Part shown: positions 33,173-42,967 of the stretch, in pieces
Layout: every line of letters begins with the position of its first letter
Position numbering within the stretch: position 1 is the first letter of the stretch
Source: Arenibacter hampyeongensis
GTDB taxonomy: Bacteria > Bacteroidota > Bacteroidia > Flavobacteriales > Flavobacteriaceae
Length of the DNA: 64,000 nucleotides
Direction: 5' to 3'
Assembly (NCBI RefSeq): GCF_002909255.1
Contig: NZ_PIOB01000012.1
Span: 38,007 to 102,006 of the forward strand
Notes under the pieces: model-generated
Seen by the model: the letters and a program-made list of their open reading frames with translations, nothing else
Databases searched by the model: none
What the model was told of the DNA's origin: nothing
Program-made: the position numbers and the translations under genes

Positions 33173-33389
33173 GCCAATAGTATGGAACCAAGAGTCTGGA
33201 GACAAGAATCAAGAAAAAAAAGTCTAGTATCTAGTTTCTAGTAGTGAAGCGGTCTAGTTTCTGATTCCTTAGTCAGTAGACAAAAGGCAAGAGCCATTAG
33301 CCAATAGTATGGAACCAAGAGTCTGGAGACAAGAATCAAGACAAAAAAGTCTAGTATCTAGTTTCTAGTAGTGAAGCGGTCTAGTTTCT
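33173..33389. repeat. 90-bp direct duplication, 127-bp offset
   Basis: A 90-bp unit at 33173-33262 recurs at 33300-33389 with a single A/C difference noted by eye. The unit itself contains GTCTAGT and CTAGTTTCTAG internal echoes. It is non-coding and lies between the cyclase gene and the convergent sulfatase gene. Confidence 0.8.
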
Positions 33390-33417
33390 ACTTCCGTAAT
33401 GGCACCTGGAACAGTAA

Positions 33418-35028
33418 TCAATTTACCTTACCGGGTTTTGGAAACTTCCTCATTGGGGAATATCGCTTATAGCTATCAAATATTTCCGTATTTGGACCTA
33501 CAATACGCGGGTCATTGGATTTTTTCAGTTCGCTCAATAGTTCCGCATTTAAAGCCTCTTCAATTTTATGGAAGTAAGGTGTTCCCGATAAATTTTTTAA
33601 ACAGGAAGGATCTTGCTGAACATTGTAAAGTTCAAATTCAGGACGTTTTTCAACTGCTAAATCGAAAAAAGGCACAATGTCGTCTTCCTTATGATGCTCT
33701 ATTAAATAAGTTTTTGTTGGGCAATCATCAATATCGGTGTAGGCACTGCCATTAATGTAGGTATTGTTTTTATCCAGGCCGTGCATAGGAAGCAATTTCA
33801 GGCTATCATTTTCCGCAAACTTTTGCGGAGCACCTGCCGGCCATCTTTCGGGTTTCATGTTCCATATAAAAAGATAATCTCCCTTTCGTACGGACCTTTG
33901 GGGATAACCCCAATTTAAATACCTGGACGAGGAGTGGCGTTCCCTGCCAGAATATGCAGTTCTTTCCATTTTTGACAATACTCCACTTTCTTTTGATTGC
34001 AACAATCTAAGGATACTTTGTCCAGTAATGGGGAGCATACCTTCAGGGGAGGTGTTGGTAATTTCAAGAATGGTAGGCGCCAAATCAATAAAACCTATGG
34101 GATCTTCCACAACTCTATTACCCGGAAATTCTTTTGGGTATCTAATAGCAAAAGGCACATGCACTCCGTATTCATAGCTATTGGCTTTCGCACGTGGGAA
34201 AGGCATACCATTATCGGCCGTTACGATTACAATGGTGTTTTCCAATTCCCCAATTTCCTCCAAATATTCCAGCATTCTGCGAAGATGCAGATCAAACCAC
34301 TCTATTTCGACCGCATAATCCAAGAGATCTCCCCGTATTTCCTCATTATCGGGAAGGAATTCGGGCACATCAACATCCTCCAATTTCTTGGACATATTTT
34401 TCCAGGATCCTTTTTCATAGGTCCTATGGGGTTCATACCCTCCATACCAGAAAAAAAATGGTTTATCCTTTTTAATATTCTCTACAAAATACTTGAAATT
34501 TCCAAAGTAATTGGTTGTGTTGATCGCGTTGGCAAAGCGCTCATCGTTTTGCTCCTCATATTTAATATTACTATGCGTAACTCCTGCAGCATCGTTTTTT
34601 CGCCAAAGTGAATCCGCTTCCGAACGTGCGTATTGGAAAGGACCAACTCCTTTTCCCGTTCTTCCTGTTGCATATCCATTTTCTTCAAGCAAATCCACAA
34701 AGGGTACGTACTTCTTTAACCATGCAGAGGCATGTTGTCCGGCCTGTTCATTTTGCCAATGATGTCTGCCCGTAATAATGGCGCTTCTGGAAGGTGCGCA
34801 ACCTGGAGAACCTGCATAAACGTTGGAAAAATAGACGCCCTCCCTAGCTACTCTATCAAAAGCAGGGGTTTTAACAAAGGTGGATCCTTCATAGCTAGTG
34901 TGGAAAAATGATTGGTCATCACTAATGGCAAAAAGAATATTGGGCCGGTTTGGGTTTTGAGCAGAAGTGGTAAACCCCAAACCCATATTTAATAATACCG
35001 TAAAACAAAATACTATTCTTAGGGTCAT
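33418..35028 (-). CDS. Secreted type I sulfatase (S1 family)
   Basis: The product has 536 residues with a signal peptide (1-23). The formylglycine motif is Cys77-Ala-Pro-Ser-Arg81 followed by TGRHHWQNEQ, and the metal-binding Asp pair is in SDDQ (36-39). A second metal site is in TADNGMPFPR. It would remove sulfate esters from algal or host glycans, after activation by a formylglycine-generating enzyme not seen here. Its start overlaps the end of a short coding remnant. Confidence 0.9.
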   Translation of the reverse strand: MTLRIVFCFTVLLNMGLGFTTSAQNPNRPNILFAISDDQSFFHTSYEGSTFVKTPAFDRVAREGVYFSNVYAGSPGCAPSRSAIITGRHHWQNEQAGQHASAWLKKYVPFVDLLEENGYATGRTGKGVGPFQYARSEADSLWRKNDAAGVTHSNIKYEEQNDERFANAINTTNYFGNFKYFVENIKKDKPFFFWYGGYEPHRTYEKGSWKNMSKKLEDVDVPEFLPDNEEIRGDLLDYAVEIEWFDLHLRRMLEYLEEIGELENTIVIVTADNGMPFPRAKANSYEYGVHVPFAIRYPKEFPGNRVVEDPIGFIDLAPTILEITNTSPEGMLPITGQSILRLLQSKESGVLSKMERTAYSGRERHSSSRYLNWGYPQRSVRKGDYLFIWNMKPERWPAGAPQKFAENDSLKLLPMHGLDKNNTYINGSAYTDIDDCPTKTYLIEHHKEDDIVPFFDLAVEKRPEFELYNVQQDPSCLKNLSGTPYFHKIEEALNAELLSELKKSNDPRIVGPNTEIFDSYKRYSPMRKFPKPGKVN

Positions 35029-35132
35029 ACTTTTTTATTATTCAATTCCCGCTTTACAATGGCCGCTTTGTCCAAAGCAAAATATTTGGGTTTTTGCCAT
35101 TTCAAAAGTGCATCTAGACTTGGCGTAAAGCT
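35025..35132 (-). pseudogene. C-terminal remnant of an unidentified gene
   Basis: A stop-free stretch of 35 codons reads PSLDALLKWQKPKYFAL then DKAAIVKRELNNKK and ends in TGA overlapping the sulfatase ATG. It looks like a normal protein C-terminus whose upstream part has been lost, since an in-frame TAG lies just before it. The origin is unknown. Confidence 0.35.
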
Positions 35133-35245
35133 CTAATTATGGGCTGTTATTATCGTTATCAAATGTTTTTAAAACTAATCAGAATTGCATTGTAATCATA
35201 TATATCGGCATAAATTTGATAATCAATCAAGCGAATTTTTAAAAT

Positions 35246-36352
35246 TTAGCTTCCGGAAACATATTTTGCTAAATCGTTCTTTTCATATTTTGTGGAATAG
35301 TTCTTAGTTTCAGTATTGCCATTAAAATTATTTTTGTACGAAGAAATGCTGTTAGCTAAATCTTTAGCCATAGCTTGTGTGTAACTTTTTTTATAGTCTA
35401 TACTTAAAGCATTATTTAGCTGCTTTGTTGCATTTTCAAAATCCTCTAATAATAGATAGGTCTGGTGAAGGTTCATTGAAATTCCCCAAATTACTTTTTC
35501 ATAATTTTTATCCGTGCTGGGATATCTTTCAAGAATTGATTCCCAATATGTTACGAAAGGGGTAATTTCACTTTTGTTTGCGCGCAAATTTTTTAGACTG
35601 CTACATTTAGAAAGAGAGATATCTATAAAAGACTCAAGTTTCGCTTTTGATTCTTTAGAAATTTCCTTGTCATTTTTATCTTTTATGAAATAGAATTGAG
35701 TGTAAATCTTTTTCAAAGAGTTGTCATAGGTTTCTTTGATTGATGGTATTAGTTTTTTTTCTAAATACGAATCACCTAGGCTTTCATCCAGGAATTTTTC
35801 AATAGTATACTGGGTAATAACGGGTAAATCACTGTGGGGTAAAGTAACCAGGTATTTATCTTTGTCTTCTACACTAAAATCAATGATATACGGTTGTGGT
35901 TTACCTGCGGCAACTGATTTAATGGGGATTGGGCGTTCCCATATATGAGTAACCTCTCCTTTTACCAAGACAGCTATTCTAATTTGAGCTTTTTCCTTGG
36001 GCAGAATTTCTAACCTATATGAATCAGGCGTTGCTAGGCCATAGGCTCCTCTTACGTCTAGATCTTCACGAGAAATTCCACTTATGGCAAAAAACAAATC
36101 TGGCGTATCCTCTTCAGCTGCTTTTGAGAAATCTTCTAAAATAAGTTTTTGTTTTAATTCCGCATTAGTGAAGTTCAGGACTTCACCACTTCCCAAGGCT
36201 ATTTCTGCGTCATAAGCATTTACGTTTTCAGGTTTTACAAGGCCCGCATATGAGGGTGTATTTAAGATAAAAGATTGATTTTTAAGGCTTTGGGAAAAAC
36301 CGATATTTGTAATTGTTATAATTAAAGTGGTAAAAAAAAGTTTAATCTTCAT
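35246..36352 (-). CDS. Exported protein with C-terminal TPR-like helices
   Basis: The product has 368 residues with a signal peptide (1-20). The first half is strand-rich. The last 120 residues are helical, with a TPR-like pair (LHQTYLLLEDFENATKQLNNALSI). It lies 25 bp after gene 36378-37643, whose product has the same plan (leader, beta part, TPR-like end). The two are probably paralogous or partner envelope proteins. The function is not recognised. Confidence 0.65.
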   Translation of the reverse strand: MKIKLFFTTLIITITNIGFSQSLKNQSFILNTPSYAGLVKPENVNAYDAEIALGSGEVLNFTNAELKQKLILEDFSKAAEEDTPDLFFAISGISREDLDVRGAYGLATPDSYRLEILPKEKAQIRIAVLVKGEVTHIWERPIPIKSVAAGKPQPYIIDFSVEDKDKYLVTLPHSDLPVITQYTIEKFLDESLGDSYLEKKLIPSIKETYDNSLKKIYTQFYFIKDKNDKEISKESKAKLESFIDISLSKCSSLKNLRANKSEITPFVTYWESILERYPSTDKNYEKVIWGISMNLHQTYLLLEDFENATKQLNNALSIDYKKSYTQAMAKDLANSISSYKNNFNGNTETKNYSTKYEKNDLAKYVSGS

Positions 36353-36377
36353 GTTATGTTACTATTTTGGTAGGTTA

Positions 36378-37472
36378 CTATTTGCTGCCCGTATTTAGGA
36401 CTTTGTCGTAGTTATCAGCATATTCTATAAGAACTTTTTGGTCCTTTATGATATTAGCTCTTAGTTTTTTACGCCTTTCATTATCTCTTATTCCGTGCTG
36501 TGCATAGCTGCCTGCACCACCTTTGTCGATTAATCCTTTTGCTTTCTCATAATTGTCAAGGGCAGCATCAAATTCTTCGATAAGACTATAAAGCGACCCT
36601 AAATTACCAGAAATAAAGGCCTTGTAAGTGTCGTGGTTTTTATAGTCACTATTATTCATTTCACTTTCAAAATCTGTAATTAGTGATTTAATTTCTATAT
36701 TTCTTATTTCTCTTGATTCAAATCCCTCATCTATATCAGTTAATGCTCTAATTCTTTTTTCTAGTTCATCAACTTTTTCTGGATCAGTTAATTTTTTAGT
36801 TTTATTCATTTTAAAAAACGGAACATCATCCTTAAAATAGCCCATGTCTATTTTTCGCACGAATCTGTGGTAGGTGTTAAAAAAGTGGGATAAAACTTTA
36901 TTATTAGCATCAACAGTCATGCCCTCATATAGGTTTATAGCCTGTTGGTCAAACTTGGACGGACTTAAATCTGAATATATTTCAGAAACGATATCATCGT
37001 AGAATATTGAATCTTGGTAGATAATTTTTTCATTATGACTGACGTTAATGTATGCCTTTGCCTTTGCGTTAATGTTGTAAATTGTGTCAACCTCAGATTG
37101 TTCATGGCTTAATATAATATCAGAGCTGTTTAGTGAAAACTGAACAGTATTGGGGTTAGAACCATTTTCATTTACTTCAACAAAAGAACTTAACTTTCCT
37201 AAACGTACCGTATAATCATTACTGTATTCAACCAGTTTAGGGTTTAATGCCTGTATATTTACTAGTTCATTTCGACTATCGTATGCTTTAATGCCTTGCG
37301 TCTTTACGCTATAGTTTACTTGATAAAAGAAAACACCAAAGGGCATAGGCATAGACGGATACTCAAAATTGAAATGTTCATCATAAAAACCTGCTACTTT
37401 TTGAGCATTTAGAGCAAAAGAAGAGATAAACAAAAAAATGAATATGACTAAGAATTTTGTATTTATCGACAT
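36378..37472 (-). CDS. Exported protein with C-terminal TPR-like helices
   Basis: The chosen ATG at 37472 gives 364 residues that begin with a clean signal peptide (KFLVIFIFLFISSFALNAQ). An in-frame ATG at 37643 would add 57 residues before it, including a TPTNNGSYVYGNHFRP stretch, so a longer precursor cannot be ruled out. The middle is strand-rich; the end has TPR-like helices (LGSLYSLIEEFDAALDNYEKAKGL). It is co-oriented with and 25 bp from gene 35246-36352. The function is unknown. Confidence 0.65.
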   Translation of the reverse strand: MSINTKFLVIFIFLFISSFALNAQKVAGFYDEHFNFEYPSMPMPFGVFFYQVNYSVKTQGIKAYDSRNELVNIQALNPKLVEYSNDYTVRLGKLSSFVEVNENGSNPNTVQFSLNSSDIILSHEQSEVDTIYNINAKAKAYINVSHNEKIIYQDSIFYDDIVSEIYSDLSPSKFDQQAINLYEGMTVDANNKVLSHFFNTYHRFVRKIDMGYFKDDVPFFKMNKTKKLTDPEKVDELEKRIRALTDIDEGFESREIRNIEIKSLITDFESEMNNSDYKNHDTYKAFISGNLGSLYSLIEEFDAALDNYEKAKGLIDKGGAGSYAQHGIRDNERRKKLRANIIKDQKVLIEYADNYDKVLNTGSK

Positions 37473-37741
37473 TAAGTTAATCTTAAAATTATTATTTTGA
37501 ATGTATTTCATGGGTCTGAAATGATTGCCGTAAACATAGCTGCCATTATTGGTAGGTGTTATTTGGTCTGCTATTTCCAAGCCAGCTTCCTTTAGGCTAA
37601 TTTCCATTTTAGGATTGTTCATTTGGGTAATTGTTTGGTTCATGTTTTGGTTAAGGTTTAGGATTCAAGATAGTCATTAACTAACAACTTAAAACTCTTG
37701 GAAACCAGAATTTACGATGAACAAAAGATGCTGCAATTGAC

Positions 37742-38206
37742 TTATTTTATAAAGTACCCGGATACCTTCCATTGGTCACCATCCTTCATTTGGGTAACGG
37801 TCTCTATACTTTCATTTTTATTTTCAAAGGAGGTTTTAAATTGAATTACGATATACTCCCCATCAGGTGCTCCTGGCAGTGTTGTATGATATTCCGAAGA
37901 AATTAAGTCCCTACTGATCACTTCTCCCAAGGGAGGCACAATTCCACTTAACTGTTGTGTCCATTGTTCTTTTGAAACCGCCTTTTGAAAAAGGGAAGCT
38001 GCATTATCCCAACTTTGGGAATAATTATTGTCATAGATCAATACCAGCCAGTCTTTGGTATCAGCGATTACTTCCTGTTTTATGTCATTTGAAACTATGG
38101 TCTCGGTTTGGACACTATCAATTTTTTCATTTTTCGGATTGGACTTACAGGATAATAACCCTATAAAAACTAAAAAGACTAGGTATTTGTACATTGTTTT
38201 TTTCAT
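37742..38206 (-). CDS. DUF4019 lipoprotein
   Basis: The product has 154 residues. A lipobox leader (FIGLLSCKSN) precedes a DUF4019 domain (about 50-154) with DWLVLIYDNNYSQSWDNAAS, KAVSKEQWTQQL and the GEYIVIQFKTSF strand. DUF4019 proteins are envelope proteins of unknown role. It lies upstream of the two TPR-like genes on the same strand, 99 bp from the longer possible start, so they could form one operon. Confidence 0.75.
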   Translation of the reverse strand: MKKTMYKYLVFLVFIGLLSCKSNPKNEKIDSVQTETIVSNDIKQEVIADTKDWLVLIYDNNYSQSWDNAASLFQKAVSKEQWTQQLSGIVPPLGEVISRDLISSEYHTTLPGAPDGEYIVIQFKTSFENKNESIETVTQMKDGDQWKVSGYFIK

Positions 38207-38551
38207 GAATATATTATTTTTTTGTGGGCTAACAATTCAACAGCTCAAGATTTAAATTATGGATTGATGAAAATTTTCTTTAATGACCTAATAATAATAC
38301 GGTTGTTCAGTAAATTAAACATTTATAAATTTAATAATGCTAATCTAAGAGTGGAGTCGAAATAGGGTTGGTTTATAGTCCCAAGTCTAAAGTTTCTATT
38401 TTGTTGGCTTGCAGTTGGCAGTGGACGGGAGGAGGTTCAAGGTTAAAAATTCAAAGTTCAGGGAAAGATTGGGGGTCTGTCCTGCTTCCAGCCAGGATTG
38501 AAATCCCAGGTAGGCAACAGCAATTCTAACTTTAATTACATAATGGTAAAC
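38207..38551. other. Intergenic stretch with faint repeat text
   Basis: No gene is visible. GCAGTTGGCAGTGGACG and TTCAAGGTTAAAAATTCAAAGTTCA (near 38409-38460) resemble the text at 43222-43265. Confidence 0.4.
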
Positions 38552-38917
38552 CTACCCAGTCCGCAGAATCTTTTCCATTTTTCTACCTTTCGCCAATTCA
38601 TCCACCAACTTGTCCAAATACCTTACCTGCTGCGTTAAGGTATTTTCAATTTCCTCTATCCTATAACCACAGATTACGCCAGTTATTAGATGGGCATTGG
38701 GGTTTAATGTTGCCCTCTCAAAGAATGTTTCAAATGTAACCTTCTCAGCTATGAGTTCTTTTAACTTATTTTCATCAAAGCCGGTTAGCCACAATATCAC
38801 TTGACACAATTCTTCCTGCGATCTGCCTTTCTTCTCCACCTTAGTGATATAATGTGGAAATACTGACGAGAATGTCATTTTAGCTATTCGCTCATTGTGA
38901 TCGGGTGTTGTTTTCAT
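38552..38917 (-). CDS. DUF2200 family protein
   Basis: The product has 121 residues, all soluble, matching DUF2200 in length and in the segments [34 protein letters not shown] and [20 protein letters not shown]. The function of the family is not known. It lies 30 bp after gene 38948-39412 and may be co-transcribed with it. Confidence 0.8.
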   Translation of the reverse strand: MKTTPDHNERIAKMTFSSVFPHYITKVEKKGRSQEELCQVILWLTGFDENKLKELIAEKVTFETFFERATLNPNAHLITGVICGYRIEEIENTLTQQVRYLDKLVDELAKGRKMEKILRTG

Positions 38918-38947
38918 GACTGGTACTTTGGTGTTGGTGCAGTTGTT

Positions 38948-39412
38948 TTAATTGGAATCAGCTGATGGCGTACGAATTAATTCAATTTGCTCATCCAGAA
39001 CCTCGAGCATTACAAGGTCCCTATATTTTAATCCATCTATTCTTGGAAGCAAAAGTTCCAATATTGTCGGGTTTTGAAAATGTTCGGCTTTGGTGGCAGG
39101 ATCAGGCATATAAATAAGTCCCTTATAAGTGGTTTTATTAAATTGAAGTGATACATCAAAAAAGTAAAAATTTTCTGGAGGAATGAATACAGACCAATTT
39201 ACATTCTCAAGGAAGTATTTTGGTTTTTTTATTTTAAAAATAAACGGCGCAATGTCTAAATTGATGGTGCCTAGAAAGTATTGATTTAGGTCCAAGCCTT
39301 TTTTTAAGAAAAATTTGCTTTGGGCTTTTAAGGTTCCTTTGGGATAACGAGGGTCCTTTGCCTTCCCGGAGGCAACCCCATGACCTTGGCATACAATGGC
39401 ATTAACTTTCAT
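38948..39412 (-). CDS. Uncharacterised protein, possible riboflavin-kinase-like barrel
   Basis: The product has 154 residues with no leader. GHGVASGKAKD near the N-terminus and FLGTINLDIAP near residue 42-52 are reminiscent of archaeal CTP-dependent riboflavin kinase (glycine turn, then GTLNL). The match is weak and many expected residues are absent, so I give no function. It precedes a DUF2200 gene on the same strand. Confidence 0.5.
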   Translation of the reverse strand: MKVNAIVCQGHGVASGKAKDPRYPKGTLKAQSKFFLKKGLDLNQYFLGTINLDIAPFIFKIKKPKYFLENVNWSVFIPPENFYFFDVSLQFNKTTYKGLIYMPDPATKAEHFQNPTILELLLPRIDGLKYRDLVMLEVLDEQIELIRTPSADSN

Positions 39413-39539
39413 GGTGCTTTACTATTATTGATTTCTTTAAAATGCTTCTACTAAGTAATAACTTTAATATCGGGCATCAAAAAATAAAACCTATTCCAAT
39501 ACATTAATTTTTTTTACTGTATTTATTTGTTGGAATGAG

Positions 39540-40115
39540 CCACAATTGTTCCTTTCGCTGGCGCGAGCATCTTGCTCGTGCCTTTCTATTGTGTTACATT
39601 GCCATCAGGGATGCCGATCTAAAACATATGCCGGAGGGCGTATTAAAACTATATTAAGCCAACTACCGTTACGCTAAAGATATAGAGAAAAAATAATCGT
39701 ACTATATTTTATGAGTTACCCCATTTATTCTGAGCAAACGACTGTTATGGCACGAGCGAGACCCTCGCGCCAGCGGGGGTGCCTACCTATCGGCCTACAG
39801 ACAGGCCTGCCTTCCGGCCAGGCAGGCCTGCAAAATCGGTAGAAAGGTATCTTGCTCGTGCTGTCCTTTTAAGGAACAGTTGGGAATTTGTTAGATGCCT
39901 AGAACCAAGAATCTAGATTCTATTGCCGGTTCGAGGGAAATGGTAATTGCCATTTTGTATCGAGAACTGGTCATGTGTAGTTAGTATACTTCTCGATACA
40001 ATTTTATTTCGTTGCTCTCCATAAAATCACTCGAAGTGACGGCCTGGCGGGCCTGTCTGCCGATAGGCAGGCTCGAAGTGACGGGTAGGCGATAGCCATT
40101 TGGTATCGAGAACGG
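39540..40115. repeat. Intergenic cluster of inverted repeats and palindromes
   Basis: A 27-bp inverted repeat, CGCTGGCGCGAG.. (39556-39582) with GGCACGAGCGAG.. (39749-39775), matches at 24 of 27 positions. A part copy (ATCTTGCTCGTGC) follows at 39849. A GC-rich palindrome GCCTGCCT/AGGCAGGC is at 39805-39827. TCGAAGTGAC occurs twice (40031 and 40073) around another CTGCC/GGCAG palindrome, and GTATCGAGAAC twice (39958 and 40103), with its complement at 39990. No gene is present in the 800-bp gap. Confidence 0.65.
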
Positions 40116-40227
40116 GGCTAGCGTTAAAAGTCAATAGCCAAAAGATGGTACCCGGACAAACCAGTCCAGTTTCATGACGCTTGTAGTTAATTGTTCTTGG
40201 TTCCAATCAAAATAACAACGTATAAAC

Positions 40228-42492
40228 CTATAACCTTATTGGCAATCTCGTAATCCTTTTTCCGGTAGCCATAAAAATAGCATTGCAAAGTGCCGGTATA
40301 AAGGGTGGAACAGGGGGTTCCCCAACTCCTGTTGGTTTTTCTTCATTTTCAACAAAATGAACCGCTGTATTGATGGGTGCATCTGTCATACGGGCAACAA
40401 GATAGTTGTTGAAATTGTCCTCCGTAACAGCCCCATTTTTCACATTTATCTCACTTTTTAAGGCCAAACTGGCGCCAAAGGCAGCACCTCCCTCGAATTG
40501 GGCACGTATCCTATCCGGATTAACTGGTACTCCACAATCGATAGCAAAATGGACCATTGGAATTTTAATATTGTTGTTGTCATCTACCTCAACCTCTACA
40601 ACGCAGGCTACATAAGTTAGAAAGCTTCGATGTGCGGCAAACCCCATCCCTTTGCCTTTTGGTAGGCTTTTGCCCCATTCTGATTTTTCTTTTACCAATT
40701 GTACCACCTGTTTAAAGCGATGGGTGTCACATGGGTAGTCTTCCAATTTAACATTATAATTATTGAACCCTTCTACTAGGGCAGTAAAATCGATTTTCCG
40801 ATCGCTACCCAATAGATCCAGCATATTGTCTATGGGGTCCATCTCTCTGGCTTGGGCCACTTGATCCACAATGGAACCAATAGCAAACCCATGGTTGATA
40901 TTGTGGACAGATCTAAGCCACCCAATCCTGATCTGCGCTATTGCATCCAGCGATTCACAGGATACGTTTTCGATTTCGAAGGGCATATCCAAAACTCCCA
41001 TACATAATTCGTCCGATGAAGGCCCTTTGGCTTCGGCGCTGGCCGTACCTGAAATGGATGGAAAAGCCGTACGGTGCACCCAGGAAGTGACCTTATTGTT
41101 TTTGTCGATACCGACTTTTATATGTTGTGCGCAATTGGAATGGTAAAAATCGTGCTGAATATCGTCTTCCCTGGTCCATAACAATTTTATGGGAGTATTC
41201 ATTTCTTTTGAGATCAGGGCTGCTTCCACAACAAAATCGGGTTTGGATTTACGGCCAAAGGCACTTCCCAAAAGGGTAACGTTAATCGTAACTTGAGATT
41301 CCTCTATACCCAAGGCAGCGGCGACAGCCTGCCGTACCCATTGTGGCGATTGTACCGGTGCCCATATTTCACAAGTTCCATCTGCATTATGGCGCGCAAC
41401 GGCACAAGGGGTTTCCATAGGGGAATGAGCCAAGTGTGGCACCAAAAAATCGGACTCTATGACCTTTGTCGCCTCTTTTAAAGCTTTGGTCGCCGAACCC
41501 AGTTGTCTTTTTATCTGCCCTTCTTTCTGTACGGATCGTTGCATTTGCTGCATAAAGGCGTTGGAGTCATAGGACGCATTAATCCCCTTATCCCATACCA
41601 CTTCCACGGCATTCCTTGCCTTTATTGCCGTCCAGGTATTGTTGGCGACTACTACTATACCGCCCAATGGGGCGTTATAGCCCATAGGAAAGGCGGTTGG
41701 CTCCATTTTATAAACCTTTGAGACACCTTCGATTGCAGTGGCCATATCGCTGTTGAAAGATTTCATTCCTGCACCTGCCTCCGGATTTCTTTTAATGACC
41801 GCCACCTTGAGATCAGGGATCTGTACATCCAGGCCATAGACAGCCTTTCCCGTTACAATATCCTCCAGGTCATAGATTACCGTTTCCTTGGAAATGAATT
41901 TAAAATCCCTTGAGTCCTTTAAGGTAATTTCATTTTCAGATGGAATGGGCAAAGCACCGGCCTTTTCAGCCAAATACCCGTATCCCAAACTTTTTCCAGA
42001 ATTATGGACTATTTCATGATTTACCGCCTTACATTCAGAAATATCAACTTGCCATTCTTGGGCCGCTGCCTGCATCAACATTAATTTCACTGTAGCGCCC
42101 GCTACCCTTAAAGGTTGATAAAACATTCTCACACTATAGGAGCCGTCAGTATTTTGATCGCCATATTTCACATCCCCAATAGCCTGTATTATTTTTACTT
42201 TGGTCCAATCGGCTTCCATTTCATCGGCCATGACCAAGGGTAAGCTTGTTCTAATGCCAGTACCCATTTCCGAACGGTGGGCAATGAGTTGCACTTCCCC
42301 GGTTCCCAAAATCGTGATATATACGTTGGGAGCAAAGACAGCGTCTTCCCGACCCGTTAAAAAGGCATTTTTATCTTGCTTGCACCCCAAAGGAATGCCA
42401 AGGATCAAACCAGTGCTACCCAAAGCCCCGATTTTTACGAAATCTCTTCTACTTACTTTAAACAGTTTATTGTTGGAAGGGTTTGGTTTCAT
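40228..42492 (-). CDS. Molybdopterin subunit of an aldehyde-oxidase/isoquinoline-oxidoreductase-type enzyme
   Basis: The product has 754 residues from the ATG at 42492, which is 1 bp after the stop of the iron-sulfur subunit gene; a longer frame to 42552 overlaps that gene and is less likely. A Tat leader (SRRDFVKIGALG) is present, and the chain has the single-subunit layout of IorB-type proteins. The C-terminal GVGEPPVPPF includes the catalytic Glu typical of the xanthine dehydrogenase family. It would hydroxylate an aldehyde or N-heterocycle in the periplasm. No cytochrome partner is next to it. Confidence 0.88.
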   Translation of the reverse strand: MKPNPSNNKLFKVSRRDFVKIGALGSTGLILGIPLGCKQDKNAFLTGREDAVFAPNVYITILGTGEVQLIAHRSEMGTGIRTSLPLVMADEMEADWTKVKIIQAIGDVKYGDQNTDGSYSVRMFYQPLRVAGATVKLMLMQAAAQEWQVDISECKAVNHEIVHNSGKSLGYGYLAEKAGALPIPSENEITLKDSRDFKFISKETVIYDLEDIVTGKAVYGLDVQIPDLKVAVIKRNPEAGAGMKSFNSDMATAIEGVSKVYKMEPTAFPMGYNAPLGGIVVVANNTWTAIKARNAVEVVWDKGINASYDSNAFMQQMQRSVQKEGQIKRQLGSATKALKEATKVIESDFLVPHLAHSPMETPCAVARHNADGTCEIWAPVQSPQWVRQAVAAALGIEESQVTINVTLLGSAFGRKSKPDFVVEAALISKEMNTPIKLLWTREDDIQHDFYHSNCAQHIKVGIDKNNKVTSWVHRTAFPSISGTASAEAKGPSSDELCMGVLDMPFEIENVSCESLDAIAQIRIGWLRSVHNINHGFAIGSIVDQVAQAREMDPIDNMLDLLGSDRKIDFTALVEGFNNYNVKLEDYPCDTHRFKQVVQLVKEKSEWGKSLPKGKGMGFAAHRSFLTYVACVVEVEVDDNNNIKIPMVHFAIDCGVPVNPDRIRAQFEGGAAFGASLALKSEINVKNGAVTEDNFNNYLVARMTDAPINTAVHFVENEEKPTGVGEPPVPPFIPALCNAIFMATGKRITRLPIRL

Positions 42493-42493
42493 A

Positions 42494-42955
42494 TTACACT
42501 TTGTTTGTAGCAGCGTTTTTAATGGCACTTCTAATTCGGATATAGGTTCCACATCGGCAAATATTGCCGGACATTGCCTGTTCTATGTCAGCGTCTGACG
42601 GATTCCCGTTTTGTTCCAACAATGCTATGGCCGACATGATTTGGCCGCTTTGGCAAAATCCACATTGGGGAACGTTCTCAGCGATCCATGCTTTTTGTAC
42701 AGGATGAAGTCCATCTTTTCCGACCCCTTCAATAGTGGTAATAGCTTTATCATTGATTGCGGAAATTGGTAGGCTGCACGACCTAACTGCTGTACCGTCC
42801 ATATGGACCGTACAAGATCCACAAATGGCTATTCCACAACCATACTTGGTCCCGGTCAGCCCCAATTGATCGCGAAGCGCCCACAACAAAGGGGTGTCGG
42901 GAGCACATTCAATAGATACCTTTTGATCATTGATGTTTAAGGTGAATTTTTCCAT
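42494..42955 (-). CDS. (2Fe-2S) subunit of the molybdoenzyme
   Basis: The product has about 153 residues. The plant-type cluster ligands are in [11 protein letters not shown] with a later Cys in VRSCSLP, and the second cluster ligands are in CGFCQSGQ and NICRCGTY. This is the IorA/CoxS plan. It passes electrons from the Mo cofactor. ATG at 42955 (MEKFTLNI) is preferred; ATG 42967 is possible. It is directly followed by the molybdopterin subunit gene. Confidence 0.88.
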   Translation of the reverse strand: MEKFTLNINDQKVSIECAPDTPLLWALRDQLGLTGTKYGCGIAICGSCTVHMDGTAVRSCSLPISAINDKAITTIEGVGKDGLHPVQKAWIAENVPQCGFCQSGQIMSAIALLEQNGNPSDADIEQAMSGNICRCGTYIRIRSAIKNAATNKV

Positions 42956-42967
42956 GGGCAATATCAT

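Noticed and set aside
31641..33389. A CRISPR array in the CAGTA repeats
   Set aside because: Units are degenerate and of uneven length, there are no constant repeats with unique spacers, and no cas genes.
33399..33755. A 118-codon + strand frame over the sulfatase end
   Set aside because: It is antisense to a clear sulfatase gene.
37473..37643. The 57-codon extension of the TPR-like protein as certain coding DNA
   Set aside because: It would place a signal peptide inside the chain. The internal ATG at 37472 gives a normal exported protein.
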